Positions 35,851 to 44,862 of a DNA stretch of 64,000 bases are shown one piece after another. Location of the stretch: positions 6,575,001 to 6,639,000 of the forward strand of contig NZ_JARUBN010000001.1 of the NCBI RefSeq assembly GCF_029626265.1, written 5' to 3'. Below the pieces are notes generated by a model. The model searched no databases, had not been told where the DNA came from, and was given only the letters and a program-made list of their open reading frames with translations. Within the stretch, counting starts at the first letter, position 1. Every line of letters begins with the position of its first letter. Position numbers and translations under genes: made by a program. The DNA comes from Micromonospora sp. WMMD1102. GTDB lineage: Bacteria > Actinomycetota > Actinomycetes > Mycobacteriales > Micromonosporaceae.

Positions 35851-37032
35851 TCAGTAGGCGGGCAGCGACGGGTCGATCTGCTTGATCCAGGAGAGCACGC
35901 CACCCTGGACGTGCACCGCGTCCCGGAACCCGGCGGCCTTCACCGCGGCCAGCGCCTCGGCGGAGCGTACGCCGGACTTGCAGTGCAGCACGATCTGCCT
36001 GTCCTGCGGCAGCGTGGCCAGCGCGGCACCGGAGAGGATGTCACCCTTCGGGATCAGCGTCGCCCCGGGGATCCGGACGATCTCGTACTCCGCCGGCTCC
36101 CGGACGTCGACCAGGAAGATGTCCTTGCCGGCGTCCTGCCACTCCTTCAGCTCCCGGGCCGTGATGGTGGCGTCCAGCGTCGCCTCCTCGGCCTCCGGCG
36201 AGACCGCGCCGCAGAAGTCCTCGTAGTCCTCCAGCAGCTCCGTCACGGTCGGGTTCTCCCCGCAGAGCGCGCAGTTCGGGTCCTTGCGGACCTTGATCTT
36301 CCGGTACGACATCTCCAACGCGTCGTAGACCATCAGCCGGCCGACCAGCGGCTCGCCGATCCCGGTCAGCAGCTTGATCGCCTCGGTGACCTGGATCGAG
36401 CCGACCGACGCGCAGAGCACGCCGAGCACGCCGCCCTCGGCACAGGACGGCACCATCCCGGGCGGCGGCGGCTCCGGGTAGAGGCAGCGGTAGCAGGGGC
36501 CGTGCTCGGCCCAGAACACCGACGCCTGGCCGTCGAACCGGTAGATCGACCCCCAGACGTACGGCTTGCCGAGCAGTACGGCCGCGTCGTTGACCATGTA
36601 GCGGGTGGCGAAGTTGTCCGTACCGTCGACGATCAGGTCGTACTGGCCGAAGATCTCCAGTACGTTGTCCCGGTCCAGCGCGGTGTTGTGGATCTCGACC
36701 TGCACCAGCGGGTTGATCTCGCGGATGCTCGCCGCCGCGGACTCGGCCTTCGACCGGCCGACGTCCGACTGGCCGTGGATGATCTGCCGCTGGAGGTTGG
36801 ACTCGTCGACGGTGTCGAAGTCGATGATCCCCAGCGTGCCGACTCCGGCCGCGGCCAGGTACATCAGGGCGGGCGAGCCGAGGCCGCCGGCGCCGACGCA
36901 GAGCACCCGGGCGTTCTTCAGCCGCTTCTGCCCCTCCACCCCGACGTCCGGGATGATCAGGTGGCGCGAGTAGCGGCGGATCTCGTCAACGGTCAGCTCG
37001 GCGGCGGGTTCGACGAGCGGGGGCAGTGACAC
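35851..37032 (-). CDS. moeZ: Adenylyltransferase/sulfurtransferase MoeZ (ThiF + rhodanese)
   Basis: The 393-residue fusion activates the C-terminus of sulfur-carrier proteins by adenylation and then loads sulfur. It serves molybdopterin, thiamine, cysteine and some antibiotic pathways in actinomycetes. The ThiF/MoeB domain (1-265) shows VLCVGAGGLGSPALMYLAAA, IDFDTVDESNLQRQ, and zinc Cys pairs in GPCYRCLYPE and NCALCGENP. The rhodanese domain (285-390) has the active Cys in LHCKSGVRSAEAL. It starts at 37032. A short palindrome (GCTCAGCCG/CGGCTGAGC, 37058-37076) lies 26 nt upstream of the start. Confidence 0.96.
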   Translation of the reverse strand: MSLPPLVEPAAELTVDEIRRYSRHLIIPDVGVEGQKRLKNARVLCVGAGGLGSPALMYLAAAGVGTLGIIDFDTVDESNLQRQIIHGQSDVGRSKAESAAASIREINPLVQVEIHNTALDRDNVLEIFGQYDLIVDGTDNFATRYMVNDAAVLLGKPYVWGSIYRFDGQASVFWAEHGPCYRCLYPEPPPPGMVPSCAEGGVLGVLCASVGSIQVTEAIKLLTGIGEPLVGRLMVYDALEMSYRKIKVRKDPNCALCGENPTVTELLEDYEDFCGAVSPEAEEATLDATITARELKEWQDAGKDIFLVDVREPAEYEIVRIPGATLIPKGDILSGAALATLPQDRQIVLHCKSGVRSAEALAAVKAAGFRDAVHVQGGVLSWIKQIDPSLPAY

Positions 37033-37181
37033 GGTGGACTCCCCGGTTCGGATCCTCGCTCAGCCGGCGGCTGAGCGCATCGACAGTGGCATGTCCGGCC
37101 ATTGTTCCTCGCCGGAGCGGAAACGGGCCATGAGCTGAAACACCTGCCCGAAATCCGGGAGCGGGGAATACGGGCGGGCGG

Positions 37182-38084
37182 CTACAGCGGCGGACCGGCG
37201 TACCGCTCACCTTCCAGGTACGGCCACGGGTTCGCCACACAGCCGTTGAGGAAGAGCGTCTGCTGCATCATCACCGGGGCGGCCCGGCCCCGGCGCGGAC
37301 AGCGCTCGTGCCCGTGTCCCAACTCGTGCCCGACCTCGTGGTTGACCACGTACGTCCGGTACCGGTCCAGCGGCACCTTCGCCGAGACGTAGTGCGGCAC
37401 CGAGGAGACCCAACGGTCCAGGTTGATGATCACCCGCCCGGTGCCCCGGCAGGAGGTGTACGGCTTGCCGCCGATCCGGATGTTCACCCCGGACGCGGCA
37501 CACATCTTCTGGGCCGTACCGGCGGTGACCAGGTAGACCGTGAAGTCGTGACCGGACCGGTCCGGTACCCGCTGCAACCTCAGCTGGCCGCTGCCGATCC
37601 AACTGCGCCGATCGGCCAGCGAGGCGTCCACCTTCGCGGCGAACTCGGCGAGGTGCTCGTCGACGTTGCGCTCCACCGCCACCCGGTAGCGCCGTAGCGT
37701 CCCGGCCCGGCCCAGCACCTCGCCCCGGCCGGTCGCGTAGCTGAAACTGCCCGGCCCGGTCGACGGCACCGCGCCGGTGAGCCGGAGCACCGGCGCGGGC
37801 GTCCGGCTCGGCGTGGCCGTGGGGCTCGGGCCCGGGGTCGGGGTCGATCCGGCCGGCGACGACGTCGGTCCGGCGGCGGCCGGCGACTCGTCCGCGGTCA
37901 GCCGATCGGTCGGCGGCACCAGCAGTCCGACCACCGCGACCGCGCCGGCCACGCTCAGCAGCAGCACCGCGAGCCGCCGGCCACGCCGGTACCGCCGGGC
38001 GGGTCGCCGGTGCGCCGATCTCGGAGCCGCCGGTACGTCCTCGGTCGCCGGGGGCCGGCCACGCTCTCTTCTCCACACGCTCAC
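37182..38084 (-). CDS. DUF3152 membrane-anchored metalloprotease-like protein
   Basis: The 300-residue protein has a basic N-terminus and one membrane helix (RLAVLLLSVAGAVAVVGLLV, about 37-56), a Pro/Thr stalk, then an exterior DUF3152 domain. It begins GSFSYATGRGEVLGRAGTLR and contains a metzincin-like zinc motif, VVNHEVGHELGHGHERC (HExGHxxGH). Cysteines in MCAASGV, SCRGTG, RCPRRG and GCVANPW suggest disulfides. The fold predicts peptidase activity outside the membrane; no substrate is known. The start at 38084 is a GTG. A gene on the same strand ends 63 nt upstream. Confidence 0.85.
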   Translation of the reverse strand: MSVWRRERGRPPATEDVPAAPRSAHRRPARRYRRGRRLAVLLLSVAGAVAVVGLLVPPTDRLTADESPAAAGPTSSPAGSTPTPGPSPTATPSRTPAPVLRLTGAVPSTGPGSFSYATGRGEVLGRAGTLRRYRVAVERNVDEHLAEFAAKVDASLADRRSWIGSGQLRLQRVPDRSGHDFTVYLVTAGTAQKMCAASGVNIRIGGKPYTSCRGTGRVIINLDRWVSSVPHYVSAKVPLDRYRTYVVNHEVGHELGHGHERCPRRGRAAPVMMQQTLFLNGCVANPWPYLEGERYAGPPL

Positions 38085-38147
38085 TTAGTACGCCTGACCC
38101 GTCCGGTTGGTTGCACCCCATCCTCGCGGGTCAACCGTCGACGCAGG

Positions 38148-39113
38148 TCAGCGGGGTACGGCCGGCAGCGGGCTGGTCTCGTCCAGCAGCGCCAGGGCGG
38201 CCCGGGCGACCGTCCGGGGCACCTCCAGCTGCGGCACGTGCCCGACACCGGGCAGCAGTAGCAGTCGACTGTCCGGGATCAGCCGGGCCACCTGGGCCGG
38301 TACCCGGACGTCCACCAGCCGGTCCTGCCCGCCGCCGATCACCAGGGTCGGCGCGCTGACCAGGCTGGCGATCCGCCACAGCGAGCCGGCCCCCGGCAGG
38401 TACGCCCGGACGAAGCTGCCGACCAGGCCGCGCAGGGTACGCAGGTACGCCGCCGCGTAGTGCTCGGCGGTGTACCGGATCCGGATCTCCTCGACCGCCT
38501 CCAGCCGGCGCTGGTCGCAGATCCGGGTGACGTCGGCGACACACGCCTCCATCACCTGCCGGGCCATCTCCTCCGGCGGCAACTGGGTCAGCCAGCGCGA
38601 GGCCAGCCGTTCCGCCCCGGGCACCGCCAGCAGCGGCACCAGCCGACCCTGCAACGACCGTCGCGGATCCAGGAACGGCATCGCCGGCGAGACCAGGGTG
38701 AGCGTACGGACCAGGTCCGGGCGGAGGCCGGCGACGCGTACCGAGACGGCTCCGCCGAGCGAGTTCCCGAACAGGTGCACCGGTCCCCGGCCGGAGTGCT
38801 CGATGTACCGGACCACCCGGTCGGCGAAGGCCGGAATCGTGTATCTCCGGGCCGGGTCGCTGCGCCCGAAGCCGGGCAGGTCGATGGCGTGCCCGTCCAG
38901 CCGGTCGGCGAGCAGGCCGGCGAGGTCCGTCCAGTTCTGCGCCGAGCCGCCGAGCCCGTGCACGTAGAGCGCCGGTTCGGCGTCCGGGCGGGTGGCCGGG
39001 GTCTGCCGGACGTAGGTGATCGCGCCGTCGATCCGTACGCCCCGGCCGGGCCAGGGCGGCGGTATCTCGTCCCGGACGATCGACTCGTCCGCCGCCAGCA
39101 GCGCACGCTTCAT
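38148..39113 (-). CDS. Alpha/beta hydrolase
   Basis: The 321-residue enzyme has an alpha/beta hydrolase fold: oxyanion region ALYVHGLGGSAQNW, nucleophile elbow Ser in LFGNSLGGAVSV, acid Asp in VIGGGQDRLVDV, and His in LPGVGHVPQLEVP. The cap region is helical. Substrate is unknown; esterase, lipase or C-C hydrolase activity is possible. The ATG at 39113 (MKRALLAADESIV) was used. The DUF3152 gene follows 63 nt downstream, so the two may be co-transcribed. Confidence 0.88.
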   Translation of the reverse strand: MKRALLAADESIVRDEIPPPWPGRGVRIDGAITYVRQTPATRPDAEPALYVHGLGGSAQNWTDLAGLLADRLDGHAIDLPGFGRSDPARRYTIPAFADRVVRYIEHSGRGPVHLFGNSLGGAVSVRVAGLRPDLVRTLTLVSPAMPFLDPRRSLQGRLVPLLAVPGAERLASRWLTQLPPEEMARQVMEACVADVTRICDQRRLEAVEEIRIRYTAEHYAAAYLRTLRGLVGSFVRAYLPGAGSLWRIASLVSAPTLVIGGGQDRLVDVRVPAQVARLIPDSRLLLLPGVGHVPQLEVPRTVARAALALLDETSPLPAVPR

Positions 39114-39248
39114 CCGTCAAGTGTGCCGGCCGTACGGAGATCACGCCGCCGTGCCGGGCCGGGACTGTCCGGGGCGGAGAGATCTACTGGCGTTCTCCGC
39201 CCCGGTTCGTGCCGTTTGCCCCGCCGATCGCACCGGCTCGGAGGCGAC

Positions 39249-42200
39249 TCAGGTGAGCAACGCCTCAAGGCGACGGTTGACCGCCGCCAGGGTGGCCCGG
39301 ACCACCGCCTGCCGCGGGTCGCCGGAGACCAGCGCCGAGCCGGCCAACTGCTCCACCCAGCCGTCGCAGACCAGCAGCACCACCACGGTGGCCACCTCGC
39401 AACTGCCGAACGGCACCACCGCGGCGTGCTCGACGAAGCACCGGCCCCGCTCGGTCACCCGGGTCGAGGCGCTCAGTAGTTCGTCGACGGCCGCGGCGGC
39501 GGCCACGGCGCAGAGCCGCAGCACGTACCCGTCGACGGCCGGCCCGGTGGCCAGCCCGGCCGCCGGCTGCTTCCCTGCGGCGAGCCGCACCTCGACGGTG
39601 GCGTCCAGCCCGAAGGTGCTCACCTGCACGTGGTCGATGATCACTCGAGGGCCGGGCGGCGTACCCGGGTTCAGCGGCCGGGACGGCGCGGTCTCGGTGG
39701 TGGTCACCTGGCTGCCCGAGTAGAAGGTGCCGCCGGTGCTCGTACCGCCGACGGTGCTCGTGCCGCTGACGGGCGGAGCCGCGTTGCGGGCCGGCTCCGT
39801 CCGTGGCGCCGTCGCCGGTTCGCCGACGGTGGCCCGGCCCCGGTGTCCCGGCGCCTGGTGCCGGCGGCGGGGTTCCTCGGCGGCCGGCTCGACCCGGGAT
39901 TCCGGCTCGACCGGCGGCGCGTGCCGGGGCGGTGTCGCCGCGGCGCGCGGCGGCTCGGCGGTGCCGGTGAAGCTGGCCGGTGCCGGCGCGCCGGGCAGGT
40001 TCTGCGGGGCGGCGGCCAGTCCCATCCGTTCCTGGAGCAGCCGCGCCACGTGCCGGCTCACCTCGGCGGGATCGGCGCCGTCGGCGAGATCCAGCCGCAG
40101 GCTGTGCGCTCCGGCCGGGGTGGTGCGCAGCGAGGCGTCGCGTACCCCGGCAACTCCGCGGACCGCGTCCAGGATCGCGTTGACGTCGAAGCCGTCCGGT
40201 CGCTCCTGCAGCTGTGCCGCTCCGTCCTCCCGACGCAGATGGGTGGCGATCCGGGCCAGTTCCGGCGTCTCGGCGGGCGGTTCCACGTTGGGTGGCTCCG
40301 GCACGGTCGGCACGTCTGGCTCGGCCGGGACGCGTTGCGGCAACACGTCACCGGGGTCCGCCGGCCGGGCGGCGGGCGCGGGCTCCGCCGGGGCCGACTC
40401 CGGATAGCGGTACGGCGCACCGGGATGACTCGGCGCGGTCGGCAACGCCAGGGCCTCCCTCCGGTACGGATATCCGGGCGCCTGCCCGACCGGCGGATAG
40501 CCAGGCGCCTCACCAGCCGGCGGGTAGCCAGGTGTCTGACCGGCCTGAGGGTAGCCGGCCGGTTCCGGCCCCGGCTGCGGGCCGGGCGGGGCGGACGGAT
40601 AGCCGGACCCTTCGGCGCTGGAGTTGTGCCAGGACGGCCGGGCCGCGGATTCCGGCCCCGGGACCGGCCCGGCCTGCGGGCCCGACGGCTCGGACCCCGG
40701 TCCGGCCGGAGCGCCCAGGTAGCCGGACGACTCGGACCCGCCCGAGCCGGAAAGCTCACCGGGACCGACGAGGCCACCATGACCGGCGAGCCCACCAGGA
40801 CCGGAAAGTTCACCAGGGCCGGAAAGTTCACCAGGGCCGGCGAGATCGCCAGGGCCGACGAGTCCGCCAGGGCGGGAGAGACCGCCGGGGCCGGGCAGGT
40901 AGCCGGGTGCGTCCGGACCGGGTGGGCCGGAGAGGTAGCCGGCCGTCTCCTGCCCAGGCAACTGGCCCGATGCCTCCGCTCCGGGCGGGCCGGCGAGGCC
41001 ACCGGGGCCAGGCAGGTAGCCCGGCGCGTCCGGACCGGGTCCGATCGGCCCGGGATAGCCGGCGGAATCACCCGCCGCGCCGGGCCGGGCCCCGCCCTCT
41101 GGCGCCGCCGGTGCGTTCCGGCCGGCCGCGTTCGCGGCAAAGCCCGCTCCGGCCGCGTTCGCGGGAAAGCCCGGTCCGGCCGCCGACCGGTCCTGCCCCT
41201 CTCCCGGCTCCGGGCCGGCCGGAGCCTCGGCGGCCCGCTGCGCCGGCTGGTCGGCCCAGCTCGGCGACCAGCGTTGCTCTCGCCCGCCGGAGATTTCCGG
41301 CTCGCGGGACGGCTCGACCGGCGGGACGGCCTCGGCGGCGTGCTGGCTCTCCGGGTGGCGGCTGCCCTCCTGCTCCCCGGACGTCCCGGCCGGGGCCCAC
41401 GGCGGGGCCCAGCCGGACGACCAGGGCGGTTGCTCCTGGGCCCGGAAATCGGCCGGATGGGCCGGCATCGGCCCGCGCTCGTCCGTCTCCGCCGGGCGCC
41501 AGCCCGGTCCTGCCGGGCCGGCCTGTTCCGGAGCGGCCGGCTGGCCGGCGGACCGGTCGGGTTGCCGGGGAACGGCAGGCATCAGCGCGGTCATCTCGGT
41601 CACCGGCGGGTGGTCCTGCTCGGGCAGCGACCGGAAACCGTGCCCACGCTCGAAGTCGGCCGGTACGAGGTGCTCGGGCGACGCCACACCACCCGGCTGA
41701 CCGGGCATCCCGAGCGGCGGTCCGGAGACCGCGGCCGGTGGTCCGGAGGCGGCGGGCAGCCCGGAGGCGGCGGCCGGTGGACCCGACGTCACCACCGGCG
41801 GCATCGGCACCGGGCCGGGCGGCCCGGAGACCGCGGCCGGTGGCGCGGAGATCGGACCCGGGTGCGCCGGTGCCGCCGGTTCTCCCCAGCGCGGCGGATA
41901 GCCGGCAGGGCCGAAACCGGCACGGTCCGGGTCGCCGTAACCGGGTTCGCCGAAGGCGTGCCGGGCGGTGCCCGTCGGATCCGGCTCGCCCGGAGTTTGC
42001 CCCGGCTGGCCCGGATAGTCCGGGATGCCACCGGTCGGCAGTTCGGGCCCGACTCCGTGCCGTCCGGCGGGATCGAGCACCTCCGCCTCGTACGGATAGC
42101 CAGGCCCGCCGCTCCAGCCCCGGTCCGCCTCGGGCGCCTCCCCCAGATGCACGCCGTTGACCGGCTGCCGGAGTTCGCGGATCGGAATGCCGGGCGAGGC

Positions 42201-42428
42201 GGGCAGCGGCCGTGGAGCGTACGCCGCCCGGTCACCCCAGCCGCGGCTCACCGCCGGCTCGACCGCCGGTTGCCACTGCCGTCCGCCCGGATCGACGCCG
42301 GTCTCGGCGCCGGACCAGCCGGCGTCGGCCGCCCAGCCGTTGACCGGACGGGCCGGGTCACCCTGCGGACCTGCCCCGTTACCGTTCTCTCCCGGTGTGG
42401 GGGCTCCGGGTTGCCCTGTTTCGTCCAC
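39249..42428 (-). CDS. Giant Pro/Gly-rich low-complexity protein with conserved C-terminal domain
   Basis: The 1059-residue protein starts at GTG 42428 with AAGGAG upstream. Residues 1-700 are disordered and rich in Pro, Gly, Ala and Tyr, with loose repeats such as GYPPAGEAPGYPPVGQAPGY and GPGELSGPGELSGPGGLAGH. Two structured parts follow: about 720-810 (DVNAILDAVRGVAGVRDASL, RLDLADGADPAEVSRHVARL), and 930-1059, a beta-alpha domain beginning GPRVIIDHVQVSTFGLDATV and ending VRATLAAVNRRLEALL. There is no signal peptide or helix for the membrane. I do not recognise the family. It is divergent from the TetR gene at 42577. Confidence 0.7.
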   Translation of the reverse strand: MDETGQPGAPTPGENGNGAGPQGDPARPVNGWAADAGWSGAETGVDPGGRQWQPAVEPAVSRGWGDRAAYAPRPLPASPGIPIRELRQPVNGVHLGEAPEADRGWSGGPGYPYEAEVLDPAGRHGVGPELPTGGIPDYPGQPGQTPGEPDPTGTARHAFGEPGYGDPDRAGFGPAGYPPRWGEPAAPAHPGPISAPPAAVSGPPGPVPMPPVVTSGPPAAASGLPAASGPPAAVSGPPLGMPGQPGGVASPEHLVPADFERGHGFRSLPEQDHPPVTEMTALMPAVPRQPDRSAGQPAAPEQAGPAGPGWRPAETDERGPMPAHPADFRAQEQPPWSSGWAPPWAPAGTSGEQEGSRHPESQHAAEAVPPVEPSREPEISGGREQRWSPSWADQPAQRAAEAPAGPEPGEGQDRSAAGPGFPANAAGAGFAANAAGRNAPAAPEGGARPGAAGDSAGYPGPIGPGPDAPGYLPGPGGLAGPPGAEASGQLPGQETAGYLSGPPGPDAPGYLPGPGGLSRPGGLVGPGDLAGPGELSGPGELSGPGGLAGHGGLVGPGELSGSGGSESSGYLGAPAGPGSEPSGPQAGPVPGPESAARPSWHNSSAEGSGYPSAPPGPQPGPEPAGYPQAGQTPGYPPAGEAPGYPPVGQAPGYPYRREALALPTAPSHPGAPYRYPESAPAEPAPAARPADPGDVLPQRVPAEPDVPTVPEPPNVEPPAETPELARIATHLRREDGAAQLQERPDGFDVNAILDAVRGVAGVRDASLRTTPAGAHSLRLDLADGADPAEVSRHVARLLQERMGLAAAPQNLPGAPAPASFTGTAEPPRAAATPPRHAPPVEPESRVEPAAEEPRRRHQAPGHRGRATVGEPATAPRTEPARNAAPPVSGTSTVGGTSTGGTFYSGSQVTTTETAPSRPLNPGTPPGPRVIIDHVQVSTFGLDATVEVRLAAGKQPAAGLATGPAVDGYVLRLCAVAAAAAVDELLSASTRVTERGRCFVEHAAVVPFGSCEVATVVVLLVCDGWVEQLAGSALVSGDPRQAVVRATLAAVNRRLEALLT

Positions 42429-42576
42429 CGTGCGCTCCTTGGTCGCCCCCGCTGAGGCTACCGTGTGGTGGCAGTGCCGATAAGTTACAGCAGCGGGCTA
42501 ATTCGGCAGTCGCACGACGGATCCCTGCTCCGGTCGGAAGAAGCTCCACAGCGTGCGAGGGGAAGCGGAGGTGACC

Positions 42577-43215
42577 ATGACCCAGGTGGGAAACGGCGCG
42601 CAGACAGCCGGCCGGCCAACGCGGCTACCGCGCTCGGCTCGGCGTAAGCAGCTGCTGGCCGCGGCTCAGGAGGTGTTCGTCGCCCAGGGATACCACTCGG
42701 CCGCGATGGACGACATCGCCGAGCGGGCCGGAGTCTCCAAGCCTGTTCTCTACCAGCACTTTCCGGGGAAGCTGGAGCTCTATCTGGCGCTGCTGGACAC
42801 GCACTGTGACGCGATCGTGGCCAAGGTCCGCGAGGCGATGGCGGCGACCATCGACAACAAGGAGCGGGTCAGCGGGGCGGTCCGGGCGTACTTCGACTTC
42901 GTCGACCACGAGAGTGGGGCGTTCCGGCTGGTGTTCGAGTCGGACCTGCGCAACGAGCCGGCCGTACGCGAGCGGGTCGAGCGGGTCGAGCAGGGCTGCA
43001 TCGCGGCCATCACCGACACCATCATCTCGGACACCGGCGTGAGCCGGTCCCGGGCCGAGCTGCTCGCCTCCGGTCTGGTCGGTGCGGCCGAGACGGCGGC
43101 GCAGTTCTGGCTGGCCGGTGGGCGGCAGGTGCCGAAGGCCGAGGCCGAGGCGCTGCTCACCGGGTTGACCTGGCGCGGGATCGCGAGCTTTCCGTTGCAG
43201 GGCGAGTCAGCCTGA
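42577..43215 (+). CDS. TetR-family transcriptional regulator
   Basis: The 212-residue regulator has an N-terminal HTH: RRKQLLAAAQEVFVAQGYHS, AAMDDIAERAGVSKPVLYQH, FPGKLELYLALLDTH. The helical ligand-binding half includes AYFDFVDHESGAFRLVFESD. The ATG at 42577 sits after GGAGGTGACC. It is divergent from the 1059-residue protein gene and 66 bp ahead of a DUF3107 gene on the same strand. This TetR-DUF3107-ferritin-like-helicase order is, as I recall, common to actinomycetes, so it is likely a housekeeping region. Confidence 0.93.
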   Translation: MTQVGNGAQTAGRPTRLPRSARRKQLLAAAQEVFVAQGYHSAAMDDIAERAGVSKPVLYQHFPGKLELYLALLDTHCDAIVAKVREAMAATIDNKERVSGAVRAYFDFVDHESGAFRLVFESDLRNEPAVRERVERVEQGCIAAITDTIISDTGVSRSRAELLASGLVGAAETAAQFWLAGGRQVPKAEAEALLTGLTWRGIASFPLQGESA

Positions 43216-43281
43216 ACGTAACCGGCGCGGATCGGATAGCCTTTCCGACGGCGGATCTTTCGCCCCGAACGAGGAGGCCAC

Positions 43282-43509
43282 GTGGAGGTCAAGATCGGCG
43301 TGCAGTACGCGCCGCGCGAACTGGTCCTGGAGAGCGCGCAGACGCCGGCCGAGATCGAGCAGATCGTGACCGACGCCCTCAGCACCAGCGACGGCACGTT
43401 GTCGCTGACGGACGAGAAGGGCCGTCGGGTCATCGTGCCGGTCGGCAAGGTGGCCTACGTGGAGATCGCCGAGGCGTCGCCCCGCGCGGTCGGTTTCGTC
43501 GCCCGCTGA
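43282..43509 (+). CDS. DUF3107 protein
   Basis: The 75-residue protein is a compact alpha/beta domain: MEVKIGVQYAPRELVLESAQ, AEIEQIVTDALSTSDGTLSL, RRVIVPVGKVAYVEIAEA. This is the DUF3107 family, small actinomycete proteins of unknown function that can bind ATP-like or protein partners only by conjecture. It starts at GTG 43282 behind AACGAGGAGG. It may be co-transcribed with the TetR gene. Confidence 0.93.
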   Translation: MEVKIGVQYAPRELVLESAQTPAEIEQIVTDALSTSDGTLSLTDEKGRRVIVPVGKVAYVEIAEASPRAVGFVAR

Positions 43510-43597
43510 ACCGCGGGCGGACACCGGACCCGGCTGGGCCCGGTGTCCGCCCGGCCGGTCGGGCTGGCACGTCCGGCCCGGCCAGCCGGGCTCGTCC

Positions 43598-43645
43598 GGC
43601 TCAGTTGTTGAGGCCGACCACCGGGCTCAGTTGTTGAGGCCGACC
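43598..43645. repeat. Direct repeat at the stop codon of the ferritin-like gene
   Basis: Two identical 22-bp units (43598-43619 and 43624-43645), each with TCAGTTGTTGAGGCC, lie 26 bp apart. The second contains the real stop and the last codons LNN of the ferritin-like gene; the first repeats them just downstream. Confidence 0.9.
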
Positions 43646-44364
43646 GCCGACATCCGGGCGGTGTGCGCGGCGGTCAGTCGCTTGAACAGCGCCTGCACTC
43701 CCGCCTGGTCGTCGAAGCCGGTCGCGATCAGGGTGGTCAGCGCCACCCGCTCGCCCGCGGTGCGTCCGGCCTGGGACAGTCCCTCGCCGACCAGCCGCCG
43801 GGCCCACATCGACAGCCGGTTCGCCACCTTCGGGTCGGCCCGGATCGCCCGCCGGATCTCCTGACCTGCGAACTCGTCGTACCTGGAGTCGTGCAGTACG
43901 TCCAGCACGAGTTGCCGGTCCGGCTCGGCCAGGAACGCCGCCATCTCCCGGAAGAAGTCGTCGGCGATGGCGTCCCCGACGTACGCCTTGGTCAGCGCCT
44001 CCAGCCAGTCCTTCGGCTCGGTCGAGTCGTGGTACGACTGAAGCGCCGGCACGAACGGGGCCATCGCCTCGCCAGGTGGTACGCCGAGTTCGGTGAGCCG
44101 GTCGGCGAGCCGGCGGTAGTGCGCGATCTCGGCCGCCGCCATCTCGCTGAGTACCGCCCGACGCGCCAGGTCCGGCGCCAGCCGGGCGTCGGCTGCCATC
44201 CGGTCGAAGGCCACCAGTTCGCCGTACGCAACCAGCCCGAGGAGGTCGACGACGGCACCGGGTACCGCCGGAAGGTCGGCCGGCCCGGCGGGCGGGACGG
44301 GCTCGCCGAGCCGCTCGGCGGGACCGTGGGACGGAACGGGGGCAGGCTCTGCGGGGGCGGACAC
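43627..44364 (-). CDS. Ferritin-like fold protein (MiaE-like)
   Basis: The 245-residue all-helical protein belongs to the ferritin-like set annotated near MiaE hydroxylases. Iron-ligand-type residues are in LVAYGELVAFDRMAADARLA, AVLSEMAAAEIAHYRRLADR (Glu...ExxH) and YVGDAIADDFFREMAAFLAE, with DSRYDEFAGQEIRRAIRADP in the last helix. This could give a di-iron site, but tRNA hydroxylation is unproven. The GTG at 44364 was chosen; the longer frame upstream crosses a tandem repeat and is unlikely to be coding. It is divergent from the DEAD-box helicase gene. Confidence 0.85.
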   Translation of the reverse strand: MSAPAEPAPVPSHGPAERLGEPVPPAGPADLPAVPGAVVDLLGLVAYGELVAFDRMAADARLAPDLARRAVLSEMAAAEIAHYRRLADRLTELGVPPGEAMAPFVPALQSYHDSTEPKDWLEALTKAYVGDAIADDFFREMAAFLAEPDRQLVLDVLHDSRYDEFAGQEIRRAIRADPKVANRLSMWARRLVGEGLSQAGRTAGERVALTTLIATGFDDQAGVQALFKRLTAAHTARMSAVGLNN

Positions 44365-44862
44365 GCCCGCAGGGTACCGCCCGGTCGCCGGGGTCGGGTT
44401 GTCGTTCGGTGCGTCGTTGTCTGGTTGCTGTCCTGACTTGCTGTCCTGCTTGCTGTCGTGGTTGCTGTCCTGCTTGCTGTCGTGGTTGCTGTCCTGCTTG
44501 CTGTCGCGGTTGTGCTCGTGGATGTTTTCGTGGTTGTTGTCCTGGCTGTGGGGCGGCGACCTGCCTGTCCGTAGTGGCAGGAGGCGCGATGTGTAACCGA
44601 TGTCACATCTGTGGCCCCCGGGCGCGGGCCGTCTCGGAGGACCCGAGACGCCGTTTGCCGGGCTCAGGTAGCATGGATCAGTTGCCGAAGGAGGCAGAGG
44701 TCCGGAAGAGCTCGACCGTTCCGGAAATTCTGCCCTACGGCGCGCGCGTGCGGCCCGGTCTTCTACTCGGCGTTCAGCCGTCGACCGTGTGGCCCGCGCC
44801 ATACCGATACCGCGCCCTACGGACGAACGGGGCGCACCACGAGAGGGCACCCCCACAACCAC
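44365..44862. other. Intergenic region with tandem repeat and helicase leader
   Basis: This 498-bp stretch separates two divergent genes. It holds the 12/24-bp repeat at 44438-44509 and then a roughly 280-bp region before the DEAD-box helicase. The latter contains ATGGATCAGTTGCCGAAG with AGGAGGCAGAGG, no convincing long gene and GC composition typical of an untranslated leader. Long structured leaders are usual for cold-regulated DEAD-box helicase genes. No known RNA motif was recognised. Confidence 0.5.
44438..44509. repeat. Three 24-bp tandem repeats (six 12-bp subunits)
   Basis: Alternating TTGCTGTCCTGC and TTGCTGTCGTGG subunits run six times without gaps; the last has one change (TTGCTGTCGCGG). 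Degenerate copies continue on both sides. T-richness is unlike the surroundings. Confidence 0.92.

Noticed and set aside
39630..42455. Plus-strand frame of over 900 codons opposite the low-complexity protein
   Set aside because: It is the complement of a repetitive Gly/Pro gene; the minus frame has a good ribosome site and a structured C-terminal domain.
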